From positions 53,171-117,170 of the forward strand of contig CAVWIS010000045.1 in NCBI GenBank assembly GCA_963755055.1: DNA of 64,000 bases. The letters are read 5' to 3'. Of this stretch, positions 10,921 to 17,932 are shown piece by piece (within the stretch, counting starts at the first letter, position 1; each line of letters starts with the position of its first letter). This DNA is from AP-16 sp963755055. GTDB taxonomy: Bacteria > Pseudomonadota > Alphaproteobacteria > Rhizobiales > Xanthobacteraceae. Made by a program: the position numbers and the translations under genes. The notes beneath the pieces are model-generated. The model was not told where the DNA came from. It made no database searches and saw only the letters and a list, made by a program, of their open reading frames with translations.

Positions 10921-12504
10921 ATGAGTCGGACCAAGCCCGAGGACGTGATCGGCGCCAAAGGCCGCCCTTTCACCGGCGCGGAGTATCTTGAGAGCCTGCG
11001 GGACGGTCGCGAGGTGTGGATCTACGGCGAGCGGGTCGACGACGTCACCACCCATCCGGCGTTCCGCAACGCCGCGCGCAGCATTGCGCGGCTCTACGAT
11101 GCCCTGCACCGGCCGGAAACCCGGGACGTGCTGACCTCGCCGACCGATACCGGCTCCGGCGGCTTCACCCACAAATTCTTCCGGGTGGCGCATTCGCGCG
11201 AGGACCTGATGGGCCAGCGCGAGGCGATCGCCACCTGGGCGCGCATGACCTACGGCTGGATGGGGCGCACCCCCGACTACAAGGCGTCGCTGATGAACAC
11301 GCTTGGCGCCAATTATGCGTTCTACGGAAAATTTTCCGACAATGCCCGGGCGTGGTACCGGCGTGCCCAGGAAAACGTGCTGTACATGAACCACGCCATC
11401 GTCAATCCGCCGGTCGACCGCGCCAAGGCGCCCGAGCAGGTGAAGGACGTGTTCATCACCATCCAGCGGGAGACCGATGCCGGCATCTACGTGTCGGGCG
11501 CCAAGGTGGTGGCGACGTCCTCGGCGATCACCCACTACAACTTCCTCGGCCAGAACGCCGCGATGCCGATCGCGAACTCCGATCTCGCGGTGATGTTCAT
11601 CGCGCCGATGAACGTGCCGGGCGTCAAGCTGATCTGCCGCACCTCGTACGAGATGGCGGCGAGCGTGCTCGGCTCGCCGTTCGACTATCCGCTGTCCTCG
11701 CGGTTCGACGAGAACGACGCGATCTTCGTGTTCGACAATGCGTTCATCCCCTGGGAGAACGTGCTGCTCCACCGCGACGTCGAGAAGGCCAAGGTTTTCT
11801 TCGTCAAGTCCGGCTTCCTCGCCGGCTACCAGTTCCAGGGCTGCACGCGGCTTGCCGTCAAGCTCGACTTCATGGTTGGCGTCATCGCCAAGGCGCTGCG
11901 GGTGGCAGGGTCCGACGAGTTCCGCGGCAACCAGGCGATGCTCGGCGAGGTGATCGCCTGGCGCAACCTGTTCTGGGCGATCTCCGACGCCATGGCGGCC
12001 AACCCGATCCCCTGGGTAGGAGAGACCGTGCTGCCCAACGCCCAGTCCGGCGCCAGCTACCGGGTGTTCGCCGGCGACGCCTATGGCCGCATCAAGGAGA
12101 TCGTGGAAAAGATCATCGCCTCCTCGCTGATCTACCTGCCGTCGTCGGCGCGCGATTTCCAGAACCCGGAGATCGACAAGTACCTCAAGCGCTTCGTGCG
12201 AGGCTCGCACGGCATCGACTACAAGGAGCGCATCAAGGTGATGAAGCTCCTGTGGGACGCCATCGGCACCGAGTTCGGCGGCCGTCACGAGCTCTACGAG
12301 CGCAACTATGCGGGCAACCACGAGGACATCCGCATCCAGGCGCTGTTCGGCGCCAAGGCCTCCGGCGCGCTCGACGAGATGATGGCGCTCGCCGATGAAT
12401 GCATGGCCGACTACGACGAGCACGGCTGGACCGGCTCGACCTGGCTCGATCCCGACGACGTCGCCTATCCGGGGGTGGGCCGGACGAAGCGGGCCGCGGA
12501 GTAA
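10921..12504 (+). CDS. hpaB: 4-hydroxyphenylacetate 3-monooxygenase-type oxygenase (HpaB family)
   Basis: This 527-residue protein is the FADH2-using oxygenase component of the HpaB/PvcC/4-HBD family, with the acyl-CoA dehydrogenase-like fold. Diagnostic blocks are TYGWMGRTPDYKASLMNTLG, FFRVAHSREDLMGQR, DAGIYVSGAKVVATSSAITH, PLSSRFDENDAIFVFDNAFI and the C-terminal GTEFGGRHELYERNYAGNHE. The enzyme hydroxylates phenolic rings such as 4-hydroxyphenylacetate ortho to the OH, using reduced FAD from a separate reductase; that reductase gene (hpaC-like) follows at 13483. The true phenolic substrate is not fixed by the sequence. The ATG at 10921 is preceded by GGAGG. A Fic toxin-antitoxin pair now separates it from its partner. 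Confidence 0.88.
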   Translation: MSRTKPEDVIGAKGRPFTGAEYLESLRDGREVWIYGERVDDVTTHPAFRNAARSIARLYDALHRPETRDVLTSPTDTGSGGFTHKFFRVAHSREDLMGQREAIATWARMTYGWMGRTPDYKASLMNTLGANYAFYGKFSDNARAWYRRAQENVLYMNHAIVNPPVDRAKAPEQVKDVFITIQRETDAGIYVSGAKVVATSSAITHYNFLGQNAAMPIANSDLAVMFIAPMNVPGVKLICRTSYEMAASVLGSPFDYPLSSRFDENDAIFVFDNAFIPWENVLLHRDVEKAKVFFVKSGFLAGYQFQGCTRLAVKLDFMVGVIAKALRVAGSDEFRGNQAMLGEVIAWRNLFWAISDAMAANPIPWVGETVLPNAQSGASYRVFAGDAYGRIKEIVEKIIASSLIYLPSSARDFQNPEIDKYLKRFVRGSHGIDYKERIKVMKLLWDAIGTEFGGRHELYERNYAGNHEDIRIQALFGAKASGALDEMMALADECMADYDEHGWTGSTWLDPDDVAYPGVGRTKRAAE

Positions 12505-12581
12505 GGGACCGTGCGTTTAGCCTTGATTAGCGTCCATCGGGAACGATATGGATATAGAATCGGGGAGTTTCGGAGGCAGCA

Positions 12582-12758
12582 ATGACAAAGGAGCTTGAGG
12601 AGTTAATTGAAAAAGCTCGCAAAATTGAGATGACTCCGGAACAGGCGCGGATCCAGCGTCGCAGCTTCGTATACGGTAACACGCACATCGAAAACGACCG
12701 GATCACACGCGAGATGGTGGCTGTCATTGATACGGAACTTGAGGCCGGTGGGAAGTGA
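12582..12758 (+). CDS. small antitoxin of a Fic toxin (VbhA/FicA-like)
   Basis: This 58-residue acidic, helical protein has a good ribosome binding site (GGAGG, spaced 6-7 nt). It carries RRSFVYGNTHIENDRITREM, which matches the inhibitory helix of Fic antitoxins. Known inhibitors have [S/T]xxxE[G/N], whose Glu blocks ATP binding in the partner's active site. Here the Glu-Asn pair is present (IEN), but the Ser/Thr position four residues before the Glu is Asn, with a Thr one residue later. Its stop codon is seven bases before the TTG start of the Fic gene, so the two form one transcript. The region is visibly less GC-rich than its neighbours. Confidence 0.75.
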   Translation: MTKELEELIEKARKIEMTPEQARIQRRSFVYGNTHIENDRITREMVAVIDTELEAGGK

Positions 12759-12764
12759 TGGCCC

Positions 12765-13424
12765 TTGGCTGATCGGCACAGCGTAGCCCAACAGCTCGAA
12801 CTTATCACCGATCCCGACGCAAAGGCCCGCCGGGAGGCAGAAAATGGGATTCGCCAGTTCAACCTGGCCATCGATATTATTCGGGCACATGTGAAGGATC
12901 GCGAACGCCCATTTCGGCTTAGGCCGAGCACCATCCTTCTTCTTCACAAGGCAGCCCTAGACGGCATTCATCTGCTTGCCGGCACGTACAGGAATACGCC
13001 CGTCTCGATCGGAGGCAGCTCACACGCCCCGGTCGAGGCTCACATGGTCGCAGAGGAGGTCGAACACCTTTGCGACTATGTTAATGACAATTGGGAAAAG
13101 AGCGCCTTGCACCTAACGGGCTACGTGCTCTGGCGATTGAACTGGATTCATCCATTTGCCGACGGAAACGGGAGGACAGCACGAGCAGTCTCGTATGTCG
13201 TTCTAAGCGTTAAGCTTGACAGCCTGCTTCCTGGTTCTCCGACGATTCCCGAACAGATTTCCGAAGACAAGGAGCCGTACTACAAGGCACTTGAGGCCGC
13301 TGACGAGGTCTGGAAGGGGTCAGGTACCGTGAACGTGAGCGATCTCGAAAACATGATCGGAACAATGTTGGCCAGGCAGCTGGTTGCCGCTGCGAACGAG
13401 GCCGAGAGCGCAAGTCCGGTGTAA
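12765..13424 (+). CDS. Fic-family AMPylating toxin
   Basis: This 219-residue protein has the complete Fic catalytic motif HPFADGNGRTAR (His129 to Arg140). Fic proteins transfer AMP, or less often other nucleotide groups, from ATP onto a hydroxyl of a target protein; bacterial class I toxins of this type act on targets such as DNA gyrase and topoisomerase IV. The flap hairpin region is seen as LAGTYRNTPVSIGGSSHAPV. No inhibitory S/TxxxE motif lies inside the protein; it is supplied by the small upstream ORF. The start is a TTG at 12765, because the nearer ATG at 12758 reads into a stop after four codons. Lower GC than the flanks suggests transfer. Confidence 0.88.
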   Translation: MADRHSVAQQLELITDPDAKARREAENGIRQFNLAIDIIRAHVKDRERPFRLRPSTILLLHKAALDGIHLLAGTYRNTPVSIGGSSHAPVEAHMVAEEVEHLCDYVNDNWEKSALHLTGYVLWRLNWIHPFADGNGRTARAVSYVVLSVKLDSLLPGSPTIPEQISEDKEPYYKALEAADEVWKGSGTVNVSDLENMIGTMLARQLVAAANEAESASPV

Positions 13425-13482
13425 CACAACCGCCCAACTGCCCTGGTATTTTGTGGCCGGCGCCGATCGGGTACAATGGGCC

Positions 13483-14031
13483 ATGAGCTGGACCGACCAA
13501 CGACCCGACGATGCCATGGACGGCGCCTTCATGGCGGTGAGCCCGACGCCGTTCGACACGGTGGATTCCTCGGTTTTCCGCGAGGCCATGAGCCGGCTGG
13601 GCGCCGCCGTGCACGTGGTGACGACCGACGGTCCGGCCGGCAAGGGGGGCTACACGGCGACCGCCGTGTGCTCGGTGTCGGACAATCCCCCGATGCTGCT
13701 CGCCTGCCTCAACCGCAAGAGCCAGTCGACGCAGGCCTTTCCGCGCAACGGCGTGCTCTGCGTCAATACGCTCGGCGCCGACCAGGAAGCGGTCGCCGCC
13801 CTGTTCGCCGGACGTACCCCGATGAGCGAGCGGTTCGCCGGCCCGGAATGGATTGTCCTGAAAACCGGCAGCCCGGTGCTGACCACGGCGGTGGTCGCCT
13901 TCGATTGCCGCATCGTCGAGGTCAAGGCGGTGGCAACCCACAACGTGCTGATCGCCGGCGTCGAGGCGATCCATCTCGGTCCGGGCGGCCCGGCGCTGGT
14001 CTATCACGAGCGCGCCTACAAGCGGGTGTGA
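13483..14031 (+). CDS. hpaC: flavin reductase component (HpaC-like)
   Basis: This 182-residue protein is of the flavin reductase/FMN-binding split-barrel family. It shows FREAMSRLGAAVHVVTTDGP, GYTATAVCSVSDNPPMLLAC (the flavin-binding core with the TAtavcSvS pattern), LNRKSQSTQAFPRNGVLCVN and the C-terminal GPALVYHERAYKRV. It reduces FAD with NAD(P)H and hands it to the oxygenase encoded upstream. An in-frame ATG at 13516 is an alternative start. The Fic module sits directly between the two partner genes, so this gene must be read either from the toxin transcript or from its own promoter. The regulator gene follows after a short gap. Confidence 0.85.
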   Translation: MSWTDQRPDDAMDGAFMAVSPTPFDTVDSSVFREAMSRLGAAVHVVTTDGPAGKGGYTATAVCSVSDNPPMLLACLNRKSQSTQAFPRNGVLCVNTLGADQEAVAALFAGRTPMSERFAGPEWIVLKTGSPVLTTAVVAFDCRIVEVKAVATHNVLIAGVEAIHLGPGGPALVYHERAYKRV

Positions 14032-14087
14032 GCGCTTTCCCGGCTCGCGATGCGAGGGCGGCATTTCCTCGCGCCCGCCGCTCGCCT

Positions 14088-14993
14088 ATGCTCATCGCCA
14101 TGCCTTCCGCCCCGGCCCTGCCGCTGTTCCACCTCTACGGCGATCCGCCGGACGACCAGGCGTTCGACTTCATCCATGTCGAGACCATCGCGTCGCGCTC
14201 CGCGGTGCACGACTGGACGATCCGGGCGCACCGTCACCGCAACCTGTTCCAGATCCTGCTGCTCGAGCGCGGCGGCGGCGAGCTCGTCTACGAGGCCGGA
14301 ACCAATGCTTTTTCGGCACCGGCCGCGATCCTGATCCCGCCGACGGTCGCCCACGGATTCCGCTTCCTGCCGCAGGTGACCGACGGCTGGGTGGTGAGCT
14401 TCACCGAGGACGTGGCGGACGCCCTCGGGGAGCGCTCCGGCGAGGCGCTGCGACGGCTCAAGGCGCTGGCCGCCGAGCCGCTGGTCCCGCTCGCCAGCAG
14501 CGAGGAGGCGAGGCGGCTCTCAGCCCTGTGCGCGGAGCTGCATTCCGAGCGCTTTCTCGCCCGCGAAGGCCATCGGCTCGCCATGCGGGCGCTGCTGGCG
14601 CTGATCGCCATCGAGGTGGCGCGGCTGGCCGCGACCCGCGCCCACCCGGGCACGGTACCGCTGGCGGCTGCGGATGCGACGGTCGCGGCGCTGCGCCGGC
14701 TGATCGAGGACAATTTTCGCGTCGAGCGCCAGATCGGGTTCTATGCCGGCATGCTGGCGATGACCGCCGACCGCCTCAACGATCACGTCAAGCGGGCGAC
14801 CGGGGTCACCGCCGGCCATCTGATCCGCCAGCGCATGCTCACCGAGGCCAAGCGTCAGCTGGTCTTCACCAATCTTTCGGTCAACGAGATTGCCTATAGC
14901 CTGGGGTTTGCCGATCCGTCGCACCTCTCCCGGTTCTTTCGCAAGAATGCCGGGATGACGCCGCAGGCTTTCCGCGAGGGGCGGGGCGGCTGA
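14088..14993 (+). CDS. AraC-family regulator, HpaA-like
   Basis: This 301-residue protein has an N-terminal cupin-like sensing domain (IRAHRHRNLFQILLLERGGG, with metal/ligand-type histidines, then SAPAAILIPPTVAHGFRF) and a C-terminal double helix-turn-helix. The second HTH reads LSVNEIAYSLGFADPSHLSR followed by FFRKNAGMTPQAFR, the AraC signature. In 4-hydroxyphenylacetate operons HpaA, of this architecture, activates hpaBC in the presence of the substrate. Its position right after the hpaC-like gene supports the same job here. ATG at 14088 or 14100 would both serve as start. Confidence 0.85.
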   Translation: MLIAMPSAPALPLFHLYGDPPDDQAFDFIHVETIASRSAVHDWTIRAHRHRNLFQILLLERGGGELVYEAGTNAFSAPAAILIPPTVAHGFRFLPQVTDGWVVSFTEDVADALGERSGEALRRLKALAAEPLVPLASSEEARRLSALCAELHSERFLAREGHRLAMRALLALIAIEVARLAATRAHPGTVPLAAADATVAALRRLIEDNFRVERQIGFYAGMLAMTADRLNDHVKRATGVTAGHLIRQRMLTEAKRQLVFTNLSVNEIAYSLGFADPSHLSRFFRKNAGMTPQAFREGRGG

Positions 14994-15005
14994 CGCCGCC
15001 GACGA

Positions 15006-15356
15006 TTACTTGGTGCAGCCCGTGGTCTGGCTGCCGGCCTGGGCCATCGGCTTGCCGTTGATGAACACGTTGGCGGCCCCGCCCACGGTCACGCCGCCAC
15101 AGCCGGTCCGTCCTCCGACCACCGCCGCCGGCCTGCCGTTGATGAGGACGTCGGGAGACCCTTCGACCACCGGTGCGCCGGTGGTGGTGGCGTCGCCGGC
15201 GCGCGCCGCCGGGCGGCCGCCGACGGTGACGTCCTGGCTGCCCTGGACGACGGCGCCCGGCTGGCCGGCACCCGGCCGAGGCTGTTGGGCGCCGGCCGGC
15301 GCGAGCATGGCCGCAAGGAGCGCCGGGCCGATGAGCAGAATGGTCGCGAGCCGCAT
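15006..15356 (-). CDS. exported PAAR-motif-like repeat protein
   Basis: This 116-residue protein is read from the ATG at 15356; a TTG at 15362 is also possible. It has a signal peptide (TILLIGPALLAAMLAPAGAQ), a proline/glycine linker, and three imperfect repeats: GSQDVTVGGRPAARAGD, GSPDVLINGRPAAVVGG and GAANVFINGKPMAQAGS. These match the PAAR pattern (S.DV.ingkpaar.gD) of the sharpened tips on type VI secretion spikes. True T6SS PAAR proteins are not exported through Sec, and there is no T6SS gene here, so this is probably a free periplasmic or extracellular PAAR-fold protein. The four cysteines (one in each of TGCGG, TGCTK and nearby) may form disulfides or bind metal. Function is unknown. 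Confidence 0.6.
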   Translation of the reverse strand: MRLATILLIGPALLAAMLAPAGAQQPRPGAGQPGAVVQGSQDVTVGGRPAARAGDATTTGAPVVEGSPDVLINGRPAAVVGGRTGCGGVTVGGAANVFINGKPMAQAGSQTTGCTK

Positions 15357-15650
15357 CGTCAACTCCCGTCGATAAAGAGAAACCGGGCCATCTGCATGTC
15401 ATCGCGCTGTGGCCGGATCATGACCTGCCGCACCCTTGCTGGTCTGACGACGCACGGCCGACGACACATGTGTCTCATCCACGCGAGCAACCGAACTGTG
15501 CGGTCGGTCACACTGTCTGCTCGCCGGTTCTGCATCCGCGTTCCGCCAGGCATGTTGCGGTGAACCGGCGTGGCGCCGGCGCCCGACTAACGGACGGGCC
15601 GGCCTCCCGTCTCGGGTGGCCGGGCGATTGATCCGTTTTCAGGAGGACCG

Positions 15651-16824
15651 ATGTCACGTCAGCTCGAAAACCTATCGTCGCCGGGTCGGGCAAAAGCGAC
15701 GCATCATGTCCGCTTCGCGATGACCATTCTTTCCGCGCTGGCGGGTGTCGGCGCGGTCTGTGCCACGGCTGGTGTCGCGCACGCCTCGCTCACCCTGCCG
15801 GCCGCCAAGGCAAGGCAGCCTTCGACCGCCAATCAGGCCGCCGCCAACAATGCGGCGGCGCCGGCCCGCCCGCAGCCCGAGGAGCGCGCCGACGGGCCGG
15901 CGCCGGACGCGACAGCGAATTCGGCTCTGGTGCGCCGGCGTGCCGGGAACCTCCCCCGACCAGCGCGTCCAGGGCTGCACCGCGCTCATCCAGTCCGGCC
16001 GGGAGGCGCCGCTGTCGCTCGGCGTCGCGTTCGCCAATCGCGGCAACGTCTTTCGCCTGAGGGGCGAACATGGCCGCGCCATCCAGGACTTCGACCAGGC
16101 GATCCGGCTGGTCCCCAACTACGCGGCCGGCTTCAACGGCCGCGGGCTCGCCTGGCACAGCCTGCGCAACTACGAGCGCGCCATGGCGGATTTCAGCGAG
16201 GCGATCCGGCTCGATCCGGTCTTCGCGACGGCCTACGTCAACCGCGGCAATGTCCATCGTGACACCGGGGCGACCGATCGCGCAGTGCGCGACCTCGACC
16301 AGGCGATCGAGCTCGATCCGACATTCGCGTTCGCCTATCTGAGCCGCGGGCGGGCGCACCGGACGGCGGGCGACTACGCCCGTGCGCTCGCGGACTTCGA
16401 CCAGACGATCGGGCTGCAGCGCGCCAATGCGGTGGCCTGGAGCGAGCGCTGCTACACCCAGACGGTGGCCGGCAAGGCGCTCGAGGGACTGGCAGCCTGC
16501 AACGAATCGCTCAAGCTCAGGCCGGACGACCGCTACGCGCTCGACAATCGGGGATTCGCCTACCTCAAGCTCGACCAGTACAACCGGGCGATCGCCGACT
16601 ATGATGCGGCGCTGCGGATCTATCCGCGGGAGGCGCGCGCGCTCTACGGCCGCGGCGTGGCAAAGCTCAAGAAGGGTGACGTCGACGGTGCCAATACCGA
16701 CATGGCGGCTGCCCGCGCGATCAGGCCGGAGATCGTCCAGGAGTTTTCTCGGCACGGCCTCACCGTCGCCGGCCAGGGCGACCCGGCAGGTGACGGCCGC
16801 GGACCCGTCCTGACGCAAAACTGA
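15651..16824 (+). CDS. exported TPR-repeat protein, one frameshift
   Basis: The N-terminus (from the ATG at 15651) has a hydrophobic export segment, FAMTILSALAGVGAVCATAG with AHA after it, then an Ala/Pro-rich linker. Near 15930 the frame shifts, and the conserved LWCAGVPGTSPDQRVQGCTA block, usual in rhizobial periplasmic TPR proteins, continues in the next frame. Seven TPR units follow, each ending in a DP or NP-like turn (AIRLVPN, AIRLDPV, AIELDPT, SLKLRPD, ALRIYPR). The protein would be about 390 residues. TPRs mediate protein contacts; the partner is unknown. The frameshift may be a sequencing error. Hairpin repeats follow the stop codon. Confidence 0.75.
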
Positions 16825-16831
16825 GGGCGCT

Positions 16832-16968
16832 CCACGCTTCGCCGGAACATGACTCCCTGGTTGCGCATGTTCTTGTCGGCGAACCGGCATCCACTTCGCC
16901 GGAACATGCCTCCCTGGTTGCGCATGTTCTTGTCGGCGAACCGGTATCCACTTCGCCGGAACATGCGC
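16832..16968. repeat. tandem 57-bp array of the 49-bp hairpin repeat (2.5 copies)
   Basis: Two full copies (16863-16909 and 16920-16968) and one truncated copy (16832-16851) are spaced 57 bp apart. Each full copy can fold as GCGCATGTTC / GAACATGCGC outer stem, TTGT bulge, CGGCGAA / TTCGCCG inner stem, and an 11-nt loop. The array lies between two convergent genes. It resembles the rhizobial palindrome that begins GCGCATGATC, of which this is a variant. Other copies are at 21879 and 23529. Confidence 0.85.
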
Positions 16969-16973
16969 CTGCG

Positions 16974-17192
16974 TCAGACGCCGGGCTTCACCGCGGTGCG
17001 CTTGTTGTACTTGTGGAGAAAGATCGCGAGCTGCTCGCGCAAGCCCGGATGGAGCTCGCCCGACTGGCCGATCGCCACCGATCGCTCGAACAGCGCCTCC
17101 TGGACGTCCCGGGGAATGTCGTTCCAGGCATCGATCACGGCAGCGCCGAGAATGCGCAACATCCGGTCTCCGTCGCCTGCCTGCATGTCCAT
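16974..17192 (-). CDS. small helical protein of unknown function
   Basis: This 72-residue protein is read from the ATG at 17192; a second ATG at 17186 is possible. It includes AVIDAWNDIPRDVQEALFER and ELHPGLREQLAIFLHKYNKR, an amphipathic helical pattern (lpxdvQexlFe...lreqlA.FLh) that I associate with many short hypothetical proteins of Bradyrhizobium-type genomes. It has no catalytic motif or export signal. It ends six bases after the hairpin repeat array, which probably serves as its 3' boundary. Function unknown. Confidence 0.6.
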   Translation of the reverse strand: MDMQAGDGDRMLRILGAAVIDAWNDIPRDVQEALFERSVAIGQSGELHPGLREQLAIFLHKYNKRTAVKPGV

Positions 17193-17455
17193 GTCTCGAG
17201 CCCCTGCCGTTAGGTCACGTTGAGAGCAGCGGAACGCGCTTGCGGTACAGTGGGCCGCGAATCCCTTCGACGCAATGCGCACGGCCATTCAACGCCGGCC
17301 GGCCGACCGCGTTCCGGGCCGAGCCGAGCGGCCGGGCGGTGGCACGCGCGCCCCGCCAATATTTTCGCCCCGCACCTGGAACCTGCCGCGAATCATGGCG
17401 TTTCCGACGCGGGGGTTGAATCCCCGTCCGGGTCACGCGACTTGAGGGATGCGAC

Positions 17456-17647
17456 ATGGGGACGCCGCGCGAATTTCTCGACCATGCCCAGCAATGCATG
17501 AAGATCGCGCAGGGTCTCAAGAATCGGACTGACCGGGCACTGCTTGTCGACATGGCGAGAGCGTGGGTGCGCATCGCCAACCGCGCCGAACTCGAGAGCA
17601 TGCTGCTCGGCGAACGGTCCGATCCGGGGACGGAACGGCTGCACTGA
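17456..17647 (+). CDS. small conserved rhizobial-type protein, unknown function
   Basis: This 63-residue protein has FLDHAQQCMKIAQGLKNRTD and RALLVDMARAWVRIANRAEL, which match a pattern widespread among short proteins of this order: a YxxxAxeClxlA helix, then a DkalLLxMAeaWxrLAe helix. It probably forms a two-helix hairpin. The start ATG is preceded by GAGGGATGCGAC. No function is known to me, and the neighbours give no operon context. Confidence 0.65.
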   Translation: MGTPREFLDHAQQCMKIAQGLKNRTDRALLVDMARAWVRIANRAELESMLLGERSDPGTERLH

Positions 17648-17932
17648 TCCGCGATGCCGCGAGAGTGTCGTGCACGAGCCGTCCGTCGGGCGACAGGTCG
17701 CGAGCATCGGTTGAGCCGATGCCCGCGGCTTTTTGTCCATTCGACTGCACATCGTTTCGGGATGCGCGTCGTCCGCAGTCGATGGATCGGGGAGGGCAGC
17801 GCTTTCGCTGGGAGTTCCCGAGGATCTGAACCGAAACGGTGCTCGACATCGGCTCGCATTCCGTGACGGAAAACCGGTGCCCGCTCTTACGCAAAATGCT
17901 TTAAGCTCGCCTCCAATCGAGGTGACACCGCA

